NCBI GenBank assembly: GCA_038205135.1
Contig: JBBRCF010000003.1
Coordinates: 1-64,000 of the forward strand
Length of the DNA: 64,000 nt
Source of the DNA: UBA9554 sp038205135
GTDB lineage: Bacteria; Pseudomonadota; Alphaproteobacteria; Rhodobacterales; Rhodobacteraceae
Direction: 5' to 3'
Shown here: positions 26,072 to 34,985 of the stretch, one piece after another
How the letters are laid out: each line of letters starts with the position of its first letter
Position numbering within the stretch: the first letter of the stretch is position 1
The notes under the pieces: model-generated
Database searches by the model: none
The model's input: only the letters and a program-made list of their open reading frames with translations
Told to the model about the DNA's origin: nothing
Made by a program: the position numbers and the translations under genes

Positions 26072-26821
26072 ATGAACAAACCGATCATGGCCCGCGCCAC
26101 GGCCGTCTGGCTGGTGGATAACACCTCGCTGACCTTCCGGCAGATCGCCGAATTCGCCGGCATGCATGAACTGGAAGTGCAGGGTATCGCTGACGGCGAC
26201 GTTGCGGCCGGGGTCAAGGGGTTCGATCCCGTCGCCAACAGCCAGCTGGATGCCGCAGAGATCGAAAAGGGTGAAAAAGACCCGATCTACAAGCTCAAGC
26301 TGAAATTCAATCCCGCAGCCGTCGGCGAGGAAAAACGCCGTGGCCCGCGCTATACGCCGCTGTCGAAACGGCAGGATCGCCCCGCCGCCATCCTGTGGCT
26401 GGTCAAATTTCACCCGGAACTGACCGATGGCGTAATCGGCAAGCTGGTCGGCACCACGAAACCCACCATTCAGACCATCCGTGAACGGACCTACTGGAAC
26501 ATGCAGAACCTGACACCGACCGACCCGGTCGCGCTGGGGTTCTGCCGGCAATCCGAACTGGATACCGCCGTGCAGAAGGCCGCCGCGAAAAAGGCCGCCG
26601 AAGGCATGCCGATTTCGGATGACGAACGCCGCAAGCTGTTGTCCACCGAAAAGAGCCTGACGGCCGAGCCCGCACAACCGCGCCTGTCCAAGGCGATCGA
26701 AGGGCTGGAAACCTTCAGCCTGAACGATGATGACGACACCGATCCGAACGATGCGCGGTATAAAAACGCCGACAGCTTCTTTAACCTGCCGGATGAAGAT
26801 GACGCCGACGACCACCCGTGA
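26072..26821 (+). CDS. trcR: DUF1013 cell-cycle transcriptional regulator TrcR
   Basis: A 249-residue protein typical of alphaproteobacteria. The N-terminal half contains two helix-turn-helix-like parts (NTSLTFRQIAEFAGMHELEVQGIADG and LTDGVIGKLVGTTKPTIQTIRERTYW). The C-terminus is acidic (NDDDDTDPNDARYKN and a DEDDADD end). I identify it as DUF1013/TrcR from family memory. GGAG lies 11 bases before the ATG at 26072; a longer in-frame start at 25988 lacks support. Confidence 0.88.
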   Translation: MNKPIMARATAVWLVDNTSLTFRQIAEFAGMHELEVQGIADGDVAAGVKGFDPVANSQLDAAEIEKGEKDPIYKLKLKFNPAAVGEEKRRGPRYTPLSKRQDRPAAILWLVKFHPELTDGVIGKLVGTTKPTIQTIRERTYWNMQNLTPTDPVALGFCRQSELDTAVQKAAAKKAAEGMPISDDERRKLLSTEKSLTAEPAQPRLSKAIEGLETFSLNDDDDTDPNDARYKNADSFFNLPDEDDADDHP

Positions 26822-26857
26822 CATCTGCGGCGTCATGATGACTTTTCCGGCGGCGTG

Positions 26858-27522
26858 ATGGATCCGGAAATTGTCAAGGCACTGACCCTGCTGGACGCAT
26901 TGCGCCGCCCGGTGACCGTGATGCGGCTTGGTGGGCAGAGCACCCTGTGCCGTCTCGCGCTGCAAGCTGGTGGGGCGGTAATTTCGTGGTTGCCGCACCG
27001 CAGGACGGCCTGATCCCGCTGTACCAGATAAAGGTCAGCGACTTGCTCCCCGATGTCGCCGCGCTGATTGGCGCAGACTATCTGCTGGTCTGGCATTCAG
27101 GGCGTGACCTGTTCACCGAAGGTGTGGTCGTCATGGCAGTGAACGCGCTGGCCAGCCTGCCGCCGGTCGAGGACCGCAGCAGCGCCCCCCAACTGCCGCT
27201 GTTCCAGATGTTTCCCGAACGCCCCGCTGAAACACAGATCCCGAGCTGGGAGGATTTCGTGGATCATATCCCCAGTGATGTGGCCCAGATGCGTGACGCG
27301 TCATGGTTCTTTACTGCCCCGGCCTATCTGGGCGAGCCGGATTGCCCGGTGATCATCGGTGGCTGGCCGCAATGGATACAGGGCAGCCAATGGCCGGACG
27401 GTGGCACATTCGTGCTGGAAATCCGGTCCACCGACAAGGGGCGGCTGTTTCTGGGCGATGGTGGGTCGCTTTATCTGTTCCAGACGGCAGAAGGCTGGTG
27501 CGTCTGGGGCGATTGCAACTGA
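26858..27522 (+). pseudogene. Conserved hypothetical protein with an apparent frameshift
   Basis: An ATG at 26858 opens a good reading frame (MDPEIVKALTLLDALRRPVTVMRLGG) that leaves meaningful sequence around 26940-26980 and stops near 27010. From there the next frame back carries on, from about ASWWGGNFV to ECHG-free tail WCVWGDCN, ending at 27522. A one-base loss or two-base gain would join them into about 220 residues. If intact, translation of the second part would need the GTG at 26947, which has no ribosome site. The joined product reminds me of DUF1963-like proteins, but this is weak. It could be a real mutation or a sequencing error. Confidence 0.55.
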
Positions 27523-27526
27523 CCGC

Positions 27527-27919
27527 TCACGCGTCGGGTGGCACCACGGCAGTGCACAGTTCCACCAGCACGCCCTGCGGAGTCGCGACATAGCCTATGG
27601 TCTGGCCCCAGGGTTGCTGCGTCGCCGCCATCACCAGACGCGCGCCCGCCGCCACCGCATGGTCCAGCGCCGCCGCCACGTCAGCGGTTTCCAACGCGAG
27701 TTCGTAGCTGGGCATCGTCGCATCATGCAGCCGGGGCGATTTGCCCATTTGCGTCATCAGCGCCAGTGATGAAAACGCCAGCGTTGTAGCGCCGGTGGAC
27801 ATCTCGCCATAATCGCCGCCCGGATGCAAAAAGCCTGGGGTCAGGCCAAAGGCGGTCGTGAAGAATGCCACCGTGTCCGGCACGCTTTCGACGTAAATGA
27901 TGGCATAGCGGAACTGCAT
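27527..27919 (-). CDS. VOC/glyoxalase-fold protein
   Basis: A 130-residue vicinal-oxygen-chelate protein. FRYAIIYVESVPDTVAFFTTAFGLTPGF begins the first beta-alpha module, and YVATPQGVLVELCTAV ends the second with the conserved Glu. Metal use and substrate are not evident. The ATG at 27919 was chosen as the start of the fold; one five codons upstream is possible. Confidence 0.85.
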   Translation of the reverse strand: MQFRYAIIYVESVPDTVAFFTTAFGLTPGFLHPGGDYGEMSTGATTLAFSSLALMTQMGKSPRLHDATMPSYELALETADVAAALDHAVAAGARLVMAATQQPWGQTIGYVATPQGVLVELCTAVVPPDA

Positions 27920-28227
27920 GACGCCCCCATCCATTGTAATCGCCACATGTGCGCCACGGCATGCAAAGCCTGTCACCTGCCCTGTTCGGGATCTTGCGAC
28001 AACCCCCCGGAGTTGCAAGAAAATCGCAGGTGCCGGGCAGCATAATTTTATTCGCCTGTCGTGAAAAATTCACTTGATCGAAACCCGCAAGGGTCATACG
28101 TCACGGCCACAAGACGCCAACGCACGCGCCTCTGGCCGGTGGGCCCAAATCCACCCGTGTTTACGTAGCGACGGTAACGTCTCCGTTGGAACTGGTCGGG
28201 CTTTGCCCGGGTCGTATGGAGATGACC
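27920..28227 (+). other. 308-base intergenic region before the decarboxylase gene
   Basis: This gap holds the divergent promoter region of the VOC gene and, in its right half, the structured leader described separately (28080-28215). No coding potential or FNR box was seen. The left part (about 27920-28079) shows nothing recognisable. Confidence 0.6.
28080..28215 (+). ncRNA. Structured 5' leader, candidate speF-motif RNA
   Basis: The transcript leader of the ornithine-decarboxylase-type gene shows several helices. GGCC at 28105-28108 can meet GGCC at 28134-28137 across a short arm. GGTGG (28138-28142) pairs with CCACC (28151-28155). CGGGC (28197-28201) pairs with GCCCG (28205-28209), just before the ribosome site at 28218. 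The speF RNA motif (one of the alphaproteobacterial motifs reported with metA, ybhL, serC and suhB) sits precisely upstream of such genes. The assignment rests on position and visible structure; I could not run a covariance model. Confidence 0.5.
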
Positions 28228-29418
28228 ATGAACGCTTACGTAAACCCGCACGCGGGCGGCGCAGCCGTCTGCTCGATGTCCCGCCGCAGCAAATCTGCCC
28301 GGATCGAGGCGTATATTCGCTCGACCGAGTTTGATCGTCCGACTCTGGTGCTGGACACCGCGATCGTCGCCGATCAATATCGCGCGCTGAAGGCCGGTCT
28401 GGGCCGCGCCGACATCCATTATGCTGTCAAGGCGAACCCGGAGCGCGACGTTATCGCCACCCTGATCGCTGAAGGATCGAATTTCGACGCAGCGTCGCGC
28501 GGCGAAATCGAACTGTGCCTCGGTCTGGGGGCGCGGCCGGAAACGATTTCCTTTGGCAACACGGTCAAAAAACCCGCTGACATAGCTTTTGCGCATGCCG
28601 CCGGGATCACGCTGTTCGCCGCTGATTCGGACATGGAACTGGAAAAGATCGCCGCCCATGCGCCGGGCGCCGAGGTTTATATCCGCCTTCTGATGGGCAC
28701 GACCGAGGCTGACTGGCCGCTGTCGCGCAAATTCGGCACCACCGAAGGCGAAGTGAACGCCCTGCTGGGCTATGCCCGTCATCTGGGTCTGGTCCCCGTC
28801 GGCTTGTCGTTCCATGTCGGATCGCAGACCCGCAAGGCGACGATGTGGCGCGAAACGCTGGACCGCGTGTCGGACGTTTGGGCCTCGGCCCGACAGGCCG
28901 GTTTCGCGCTGAGCGTGATCAATATCGGTGGCGGGTTCCCGGCGTTTTACGGCGAAGAAATCGACGCGCCCGAGGCCTATGCGGCCGCCGTCATGGCGAT
29001 GGTCGAACCGCGTTTCCCCGGTGCCACCCGCATCATGGCGGAACCGGGCCGTGGCATGGTGGCCGAAGCAGGCATGATCGCCGCCGAAGTGCTGCTGGTG
29101 TCACGCAAATCGGCGGATGACCTGCATCGCTGGGTGTATCTGGATATCGGCAAATTCTCGGGCCTGGCCGAAACCATGGACGAAGCGATCCGGTATCAGT
29201 TCACTACCGACCGCGATCACGAAGATACCGGCCCCTGCATTATGGCCGGCCCGTCCTGCGACAGCGCCGATGTGCTGTATGAAAAGCGTCCGGTGCAGTT
29301 GCCGGTCGGTCTGGCCTGCGGCGACCGGATCATCATCCGCAACTGCGGCGCCTATACCACGACCTATTCGTCGGTCGCCTTCAACGGCTTTCCGCCGCTG
29401 GATGTCGTGGTGATCTGA
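28228..29418 (+). CDS. Ornithine/lysine decarboxylase-type PLP enzyme (fold III)
   Basis: A 396-residue alanine-racemase-fold decarboxylase of the eukaryotic ODC type, making putrescine (or cadaverine) from the amino acid. PLP lysine K68 lies in YAVKANP. Other signatures are SFHVGSQ, NIGGGFP, MAEPGRGMV and the catalytic GPSCDSADVL (C344). The ATG at 28228 follows GGAGA and fits the family start; two in-frame ATGs lie just upstream. The gene is monocistronic, with a structured leader and a strong terminator. Substrate choice between ornithine, lysine or both cannot be read here. Confidence 0.9.
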   Translation: MNAYVNPHAGGAAVCSMSRRSKSARIEAYIRSTEFDRPTLVLDTAIVADQYRALKAGLGRADIHYAVKANPERDVIATLIAEGSNFDAASRGEIELCLGLGARPETISFGNTVKKPADIAFAHAAGITLFAADSDMELEKIAAHAPGAEVYIRLLMGTTEADWPLSRKFGTTEGEVNALLGYARHLGLVPVGLSFHVGSQTRKATMWRETLDRVSDVWASARQAGFALSVINIGGGFPAFYGEEIDAPEAYAAAVMAMVEPRFPGATRIMAEPGRGMVAEAGMIAAEVLLVSRKSADDLHRWVYLDIGKFSGLAETMDEAIRYQFTTDRDHEDTGPCIMAGPSCDSADVLYEKRPVQLPVGLACGDRIIIRNCGAYTTTYSSVAFNGFPPLDVVVI

Positions 29419-29442
29419 CGGGATCCGAACCCCAAGGCTGCC

Positions 29443-29476
29443 AAGGGCGGATGCGTGCATCCGCCCTTGTTTTTTT
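29443..29476 (+). terminator. Rho-independent terminator of the decarboxylase gene
   Basis: AAGGGCGGATG pairs perfectly with CATCCGCCCTT around a four-base CGTG loop (11 bp), followed by G and seven Ts. It starts 24 bases after the stop codon and separates the gene from the convergent opgG. Confidence 0.93.
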
Positions 29477-29485
29477 GCGCCGGCC

Positions 29486-31120
29486 TCAACGCATTGCGTT
29501 GAACTGGCGCGGGTGTACCTGACCCAGCCATGTTTCAGTCAACGGCGTGCCATCGCGGGTCAGGAATGCGCGCAGATCGGCGGTGTCCATGTCCGCCGGG
29601 GCGCGGATGTCGAAGATCAGCCGCCAGCGATCCGTGCCCACCACCGGCAGGGCATAGGGGTTCACGATCTCGACCCCCGCCGGCACGGTGATGTCGGGTA
29701 TCACGCTATCACCCTGACCCAGACCTTTCAGCGCGGGCCCGTCAAAGTCGATCACCACCTTGATCTGATCCGCCGGGCGCGGTTGGCCGGGCACGCCACC
29801 CTGCGCGATCCGCGTGGACACGGTATGCCCCAGCGTCATGCCATCCTGCACCGGGACTACATCGCTCCAGTACATCCGATACCCGACCGCCAGCTCTGTT
29901 CCCGCGACAGGCGGCACCGCCGGGTTCCAGAACGCGACGATATTGTCGTAGATCTCGTCATCCGTCGGGATTTCGACCAGTTGTACCGCGCCTGCACCCC
30001 AGTCATGGGTCGGTTCGATCCAGACGGCGGGCCGGCGGTCGTAGAACACGCCATCATCTTCGTAATTCGCAAACGCCCGGTCGCGCTGGATCAGACCGAA
30101 CCCGCGCGGGTTCTGGTCGGCAAAGCTGGACGTCACCACGCGGTCGGGGTTGTTCAGGGGCCGCCAGATGTGTTCGCCGGTGCCGGACCAGATCATCAGC
30201 CCATCGGTGTCATGCACCTCGGGCCGCCAATCCAGCGCCTGCGTGCGGTTGGTTTCGGAATACCAGAACATCGAGGTCAGCGGCGCGACCCCCAGCCGGT
30301 CCGCGCCGGCGCGGAAATACAGCCGGCTGTCGATATCCATCACCTGACCTTCGCCTGCGACATTCGACATCACCATGCGATAGGCGCCGGTCACGCGTTC
30401 GCTGTCCATCAGGGCGTGGATGGTGACGCGGCCATCCGGGGCCTCGCCGATGTAGAATTCGGTGAAACGCGGGAATTCCTCGGGCGTGGGCATGCCGGTG
30501 TCGATGGCCAGCGCGCGGGCGGATTGGCCATACTGGCGCAGCGCGCCATCGGTGCGGAAATAGGCGGCCCCCAGAAAGCTGATCCAGTCGGTTTGCAAGT
30601 CCGGCCGCATCAGGCGGAACCCGGCAAATCCGGCGCCGCGCGTCAGGGCGCGGGCCGGGCTGGTGTCGGGAATGTCGAAATAGCCGGTGTCATAGATCAC
30701 CTCGCGCGCTGATGTGGCATCGGTGACGAACATCTGCACCGGCTGGCGGAAAAAGGTGCCAAGGTGGAAAAACTGGATCGGGGTCTGGCCGACGGTCACC
30801 GTCGCCTCGGGACGGAACCGGATGCGCCAATGCGCGTCATAATCGATCTTTTCCAGCACGTCGGGTTGTTCGACCGGGGTGGGCACATAGGGCGTGCGGG
30901 CCAGTGCGGCGGCGCGCGCCGCCAGCACGTCAAAGCTGAAGGGTTGCGGCGCGGTCAGGCCGGGTCGCGCCGGGGTCTGCACGATGGGTTGTGCGGTGGT
31001 TTGGGTTGCAGTTTGGGCCGCGGTTTGAGCTTGCGCCGACAGGGCGCACAGCGCGGTTAGCAGGACGGCGCACAGACGGGACAGGTTGGGGGACAAGGTC
31101 GCCTCCGAAGCGGGTTGCAT
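29486..31120 (-). CDS. opgG: Periplasmic glucan biosynthesis protein OpgG/MdoG
   Basis: A 544-residue exported protein for osmoregulated periplasmic glucans. A hydrophobic signal ends at ALSAQA, then comes a Gln/Thr/Ala-rich stretch (QTAAQTATQTTAQ), then the MdoG domain with FDVLAARAAALA, FFHLGTFFRQPVQMF and GFAGFRLMRPDLQTDWISFLGAAYFR. The OpgH glucosyltransferase partner is not beside it. Start choice is between ATG 31120 and GTG 31126; neither has a good ribosome site. It follows recR by 54 bases and may be read from the dnaX-ybaB-recR operon. Confidence 0.9.
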   Translation of the reverse strand: MQPASEATLSPNLSRLCAVLLTALCALSAQAQTAAQTATQTTAQPIVQTPARPGLTAPQPFSFDVLAARAAALARTPYVPTPVEQPDVLEKIDYDAHWRIRFRPEATVTVGQTPIQFFHLGTFFRQPVQMFVTDATSAREVIYDTGYFDIPDTSPARALTRGAGFAGFRLMRPDLQTDWISFLGAAYFRTDGALRQYGQSARALAIDTGMPTPEEFPRFTEFYIGEAPDGRVTIHALMDSERVTGAYRMVMSNVAGEGQVMDIDSRLYFRAGADRLGVAPLTSMFWYSETNRTQALDWRPEVHDTDGLMIWSGTGEHIWRPLNNPDRVVTSSFADQNPRGFGLIQRDRAFANYEDDGVFYDRRPAVWIEPTHDWGAGAVQLVEIPTDDEIYDNIVAFWNPAVPPVAGTELAVGYRMYWSDVVPVQDGMTLGHTVSTRIAQGGVPGQPRPADQIKVVIDFDGPALKGLGQGDSVIPDITVPAGVEIVNPYALPVVGTDRWRLIFDIRAPADMDTADLRAFLTRDGTPLTETWLGQVHPRQFNAMR

Positions 31121-31174
31121 TCGCACGTCGCAGTGCCGTGGCGGCGCGCGGAAATCAAGCGCTGTCGCGGGGGA

Positions 31175-31768
31175 TTACAGGTCCTTGCGGCCCGACAGCG
31201 CGGCAAGGATCGTGCCTTCGTCAAGGAAATCCAGCTCGCCACCCACCGGCACGCCCTGACCCAGCGAGGTCAGGCGCACCCGGCTGCGCAGCTGGCCGGC
31301 GATGTAATGCGCGGTGGTCTGGCCGTCGATGGTGGCGGGCAACGCAAGGATCACCTCGGTCACGCCATCATCCGCCACGCGGGTCAGCAGGCGCGGGATC
31401 CGCAACTGATCGGGGCCCACCTGATCCAGCGCCGACAAGGTGCCGCCCAGAACGTGGTACCGCCCTTTGAAGGCACGGGCGCGTTCCATCGCCCACAGGT
31501 CAGCCACGTCTTCGACCACACAGATCTGGCCGTTCTGGCGGCGCTCATCGGTGCAGATGTCGCAGGTTTCCGACGTGCCGATATTGCCGCAGGTCAGGCA
31601 TTCACGCGCGGTTTCCGACACGCGGGCGATCTGGCGGGCCAGCGGTTCCAACAGCAGCGCGCGTTTGCGGATCAGGTGCAGCACGGCACGGCGCGCTGAC
31701 CGGGGGCCAAGGCCGGGCAACCGCGCCATCAGGTCAATCAGGGTGTCGATATCCTTGGTGCCCTGCAT
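31175..31768 (-). CDS. recR: Recombination protein RecR
   Basis: A 197-residue RecFOR component that loads RecA at gaps. An N-terminal helix-hairpin-helix (LPGLGPRSARRAVLHL) precedes the zinc finger CLTCGNIGTSETCDIC, then a Toprim domain with VVEDVADLWAMER and a C-terminal GELDFLDEGTI element. Full length. It follows ybaB in the standard dnaX-ybaB-recR order. Confidence 0.96.
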   Translation of the reverse strand: MQGTKDIDTLIDLMARLPGLGPRSARRAVLHLIRKRALLLEPLARQIARVSETARECLTCGNIGTSETCDICTDERRQNGQICVVEDVADLWAMERARAFKGRYHVLGGTLSALDQVGPDQLRIPRLLTRVADDGVTEVILALPATIDGQTTAHYIAGQLRSRVRLTSLGQGVPVGGELDFLDEGTILAALSGRKDL

Positions 31769-31854
31769 GGTGTGCCTGTATGTGCCGTGACGTGTTATGC
31801 TCCGTTGTATCGTGCCCTGTCTTTGGCAGCACCCCGGAATGGTTCAAAAAGACA

Positions 31855-32199
31855 TCAGAACGGCATCTTGATGCCCGGTGGCAGGCCCAGCCCTTCGGTC
31901 AGCCGGGCCATTTCCTGCTGGCTGAGTTCCGTGGCGCGGGTCTGGGCGTCTTTGATCGCGGCAAGGATCAGGTCCTCGACCACTTCGCGGTCTTCGGGGA
32001 CGAACAGCGATGGATCGATCGACAGCGAGGTCAGCACGCCCTTGGCGGTCGCCGTGGCGCGGACCAGCCCGCCACCCGATTCGCCGGTGACAGTGATGGT
32101 GTCCAGATCGGCCTGCAACTGGGTCAGCTTGGTCTGCATCTCTTGCGCCGTCTTCATCATCTTGGCCATGTCGCCAAGGCCGCCGAGGCCTTTCAGCAT
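31855..32199 (-). CDS. ybaB: YbaB/EbfC nucleoid-associated protein
   Basis: A 114-residue DNA-binding protein. LGGLGDMAKMMKTAQEMQTKLTQLQADLDTITVTGESGGGLVRATATAKG is the family's core: one long helix and a short beta sheet. It forms dimers that bend DNA. The gene lies between dnaX and recR as in most bacteria and ends with the usual GLGLPPGIKMPF tail. Confidence 0.94.
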   Translation of the reverse strand: MLKGLGGLGDMAKMMKTAQEMQTKLTQLQADLDTITVTGESGGGLVRATATAKGVLTSLSIDPSLFVPEDREVVEDLILAAIKDAQTRATELSQQEMARLTEGLGLPPGIKMPF

Positions 32200-32267
32200 T
32201 GTCCGTCTCCTGTGGGTTGGTTTCCTGCGTTATCGCAGCCGGGCCGAAGCGCGGCAAGCGGTCTGGA

Positions 32268-34007
32268 TCAGCCGTCTTCGAACGGGTCCCATTCATCCTC
32301 GACCTCGGGCAAGGCCTGCGCGCTGGCGGCCAGAGCCTGCAATTCCGGCGTGCGGATCGCGCTGATCCGCGCCTTGGGAAAGGCGGCCAGCACGGATTGC
32401 ACCAGCGGGTGCTGCACGGCGGCGACGCGCAGGCGGGTGTCGTCAGCATCACGCGCCTCGGCGATGGTCGGGGAGGTGGCGGTGTTCACCAGCGTGACGG
32501 CCCAGCGGGTGCCGGTCCAGCCTTGCAGCCGCGCGGCCAGCCGGGCGGGCAGGTCGGCGGGGGCGTCGGGCGTCGGCGTCAGTTCGATGCGGCCGGGACG
32601 GTAGGCGGCCAGCCGCAGGCAGGCTTCCACCTGTATCAGCAACTGCATGTCGCGGTTGGCGCGGATCAGGTCCACGACATGGTCAAAGGTAGGAAAGCGG
32701 GCCAGCGCCGAGTCGGTCGCCAGCGCGGGCAACGCGCCGCCGGACGGGGCGGCGCGCGCGACCGCGTTGGTTACGGGCCCGCCCGATTGTGGCGGTGTCA
32801 CCGGAAATCGCGGCGGCGCACCTTTCGGCATCGCGTCGTCCAGCCGGCGGCGCAGATCCTCGGGCGATGGCAGGTCGGCGACATGGGTCATACGGATCAC
32901 CGCCATTTCGGCGGCCATCATCGCGTTGGGGGCGGCGGCCACTTCTTCCAGCGCCTTCAGCAGCATCTGCCACATCCGCGCCAGCACCCGCATCGACAGC
33001 GTGCCCGCCATCGCCTGTCCGCGGGCGCGTTCATCGGGCGACACGGTGGGGTCCATCGCGGCCTCGGGCGTCAGTTTGACGACCGATACCCAATGCGTGA
33101 CTTCGGCCAGATCGCGCAGCACCGCGACCGGATCGGCACCGTCGGCGTATTGTGCGCCCAGTTCGGCCAGCGCGCCCGCCGCATCGCCCTGCATCACCAG
33201 ATCGAACAGGTCCATCACCCGGCCGCGGTCTGCCAGACCCAGCATGGCGCGCACCTGATCGGCACTGGTTTCGCCCGCGCCGTGCGAAATCGCCTGATCC
33301 AGCAGCGAGGTGGCATCGCGGGCAGAGCCTTCGGCGGCGCGCGTGATCAGCGCGAGCGCGTCATCGGTGATCTGCGCGCCCTCGGACGCGGCGATGCGTC
33401 GTAACAGGGTCAGCATCACCTCGGGTTCGATGCGGCGCAGGTCGAACCGCTGGCAGCGGGACAACACCGTCACCGGAACCTTGCGGATTTCGGTGGTGGC
33501 AAAGATGAATTTCACATGCGGCGGCGGTTCTTCCAGCGTTTTCAACAGCGCGTTGAACGCGCTGGTGGACAGCATGTGCACTTCGTCGATGATGTAGATC
33601 TTGTAGCGGGCGGAGGCCGCGCGATAGGCGACGCTGTCGATGATTTCTCGGATGTCGCCCACGCCGGTGCGGGACGCGGCGTCCATTTCCATCACATCGA
33701 CATGGCGGCCCTCCATGATCGCCACGCAATGTTCGCAACGCCCGCAGGGATCGGTGGTCGGCCCGCCGGTGCCATCCGGGCCGATGCAGTTCATGCCTTT
33801 GGCGATGATCCGCGCGGTGGTGGTCTTGCCGGTGCCCCGGATGCCCGTCATGACGAACGCCTGCGCGATCCGCCCCGCCGCAAAAGCGTTCTGCAAGGTC
33901 CGCACCATCGCATCCTGCCCGACCAGATCGGCGAATGTCTCGGGCCGGTATTTGCGGGCCAGCACCTGATAGGGTCTGGCGGTCTGGGTTTCGCTTTCGG
34001 GGGTCAT
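32268..34007 (-). CDS. dnaX: DNA polymerase III subunit gamma/tau
   Basis: A 579-residue clamp-loader ATPase. Walker A is GIRGTGKTTT (K61), the zinc site is CGRCEHC (88-94), Walker B is YIIDEVHML (about 137-145) and the sensor/finger region includes FATTEIRKVPVTVLSRCQRFDLRR. The C-terminal third, after about residue 370, is the tau-specific part that binds polymerase and helicase. The ATG at 34007 follows AGGAG; the frame extends upstream but lacks support. No A-rich slippery heptamer was noticed, so production of a separate gamma form is not evident. Confidence 0.95.
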   Translation of the reverse strand: MTPESETQTARPYQVLARKYRPETFADLVGQDAMVRTLQNAFAAGRIAQAFVMTGIRGTGKTTTARIIAKGMNCIGPDGTGGPTTDPCGRCEHCVAIMEGRHVDVMEMDAASRTGVGDIREIIDSVAYRAASARYKIYIIDEVHMLSTSAFNALLKTLEEPPPHVKFIFATTEIRKVPVTVLSRCQRFDLRRIEPEVMLTLLRRIAASEGAQITDDALALITRAAEGSARDATSLLDQAISHGAGETSADQVRAMLGLADRGRVMDLFDLVMQGDAAGALAELGAQYADGADPVAVLRDLAEVTHWVSVVKLTPEAAMDPTVSPDERARGQAMAGTLSMRVLARMWQMLLKALEEVAAAPNAMMAAEMAVIRMTHVADLPSPEDLRRRLDDAMPKGAPPRFPVTPPQSGGPVTNAVARAAPSGGALPALATDSALARFPTFDHVVDLIRANRDMQLLIQVEACLRLAAYRPGRIELTPTPDAPADLPARLAARLQGWTGTRWAVTLVNTATSPTIAEARDADDTRLRVAAVQHPLVQSVLAAFPKARISAIRTPELQALAASAQALPEVEDEWDPFEDG

Positions 34008-34151
34008 GCGGGCTCCTGCGATCAGATGCAAGGTAAGGCAGGCACACAGGCGGCGCAATCACGCCCAGCCGGATTTGCGGCCATGATTTCCCGGCTTTGC
34101 CTTTGGGGTTGAACATGGCAGGCTTGGAGCAAGGAACATGTGAGGTGCAAG

Positions 34152-34982
34152 ATGCGGTTGCGGGGTGTGCGGGAAAGCCGGAACGTCGAAGATCGGCGGC
34201 GGTCGAGCGGTGGCGGCGCGGCGCGGATCGGTGGTGTCGGGCTGCTGTTGGTGCTGGCGCTGGGCTATTTCACCGGGGTCGATGTGACGCCGCTGTTGCA
34301 AGGCGGTGATACGACTGGGGCCCCGCGCGAAACGACCGCCGCCGAAGACCACGAGGCGCAGTTTTCATCCCAGGTTCTGGCCACCACCGAACAGGTCTGG
34401 ACCGAGGTGTTCCGGGACCAGTTGGGCCGCGGCTATCAGCCACCAGTTCTGGTGCTGTTTGCCGGCGTCACGCAATCGCCCTGTGGTGGCGCGTCGGGGG
34501 CGACGGGGCCATTTTACTGCCCGGTGGACCAGAAAGCCTATCTGGACACCGATTTCTTTGCCACCATGGCCAACCAACTGGGCGCAAAGGGCGATTTTGC
34601 CGCCGCTTATGTAATCGCCCACGAGGTCGCGCATCATGTGCAGAACCAGTTGGGCATCCTGCCTCAGGTCAACCAGCGCCGCATGGCCGTCGGCGAGGCT
34701 GAGGCCAACGCTCTGACGGTGCGGCTGGAATTGCAGGCGGATTGTCTTGCCGGGATTTGGGCGCGGGCGGTCGATGGGCTTTTGGAGCCCGGCGATCTGG
34801 AAGAAGCGCTGAACGCCGCCCGCCAGATCGGCGATGACACGTTGCAGAAACGCGCGGGTCGCGTGCCGCAGCCGCACACATTTACCCATGGCACCAGCGC
34901 GCAACGGATGAAGTGGTTCGCCACCGGGTATCAAACCGGCCGCGTGCAGGATTGCGACACTTTCGCGGCGCGGGCGCTGTAA
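34152..34982 (+). CDS. Neutral zinc metallopeptidase, YpfJ family
   Basis: A 276-residue membrane-anchored peptidase-like protein. MRLRGVRESRNVEDRR is the family start and fixes the ATG at 34152 over one four codons upstream. One helix follows (about 25-42), then HEVAHH (H157, E158, H161) as zinc site, LELQADCLAG with the third ligand, and a DTFAA tail. The domain should face the periplasm. Its biological role is not established. A phosphatase-like gene begins four bases downstream, so they form an operon. Confidence 0.9.
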   Translation: MRLRGVRESRNVEDRRRSSGGGAARIGGVGLLLVLALGYFTGVDVTPLLQGGDTTGAPRETTAAEDHEAQFSSQVLATTEQVWTEVFRDQLGRGYQPPVLVLFAGVTQSPCGGASGATGPFYCPVDQKAYLDTDFFATMANQLGAKGDFAAAYVIAHEVAHHVQNQLGILPQVNQRRMAVGEAEANALTVRLELQADCLAGIWARAVDGLLEPGDLEEALNAARQIGDDTLQKRAGRVPQPHTFTHGTSAQRMKWFATGYQTGRVQDCDTFAARAL

Positions 34983-34985
34983 GGC

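Noticed and set aside
28060..28085. TTGATCGAAACCC as an FNR box before the decarboxylase gene
   Set aside because: The second half does not match RTCAA, and the left half alone is not informative.
32268..34007. Programmed frameshift in dnaX
   Set aside because: No A-rich slippery heptamer with a following hairpin was noticed, so only the full-length tau product is annotated.
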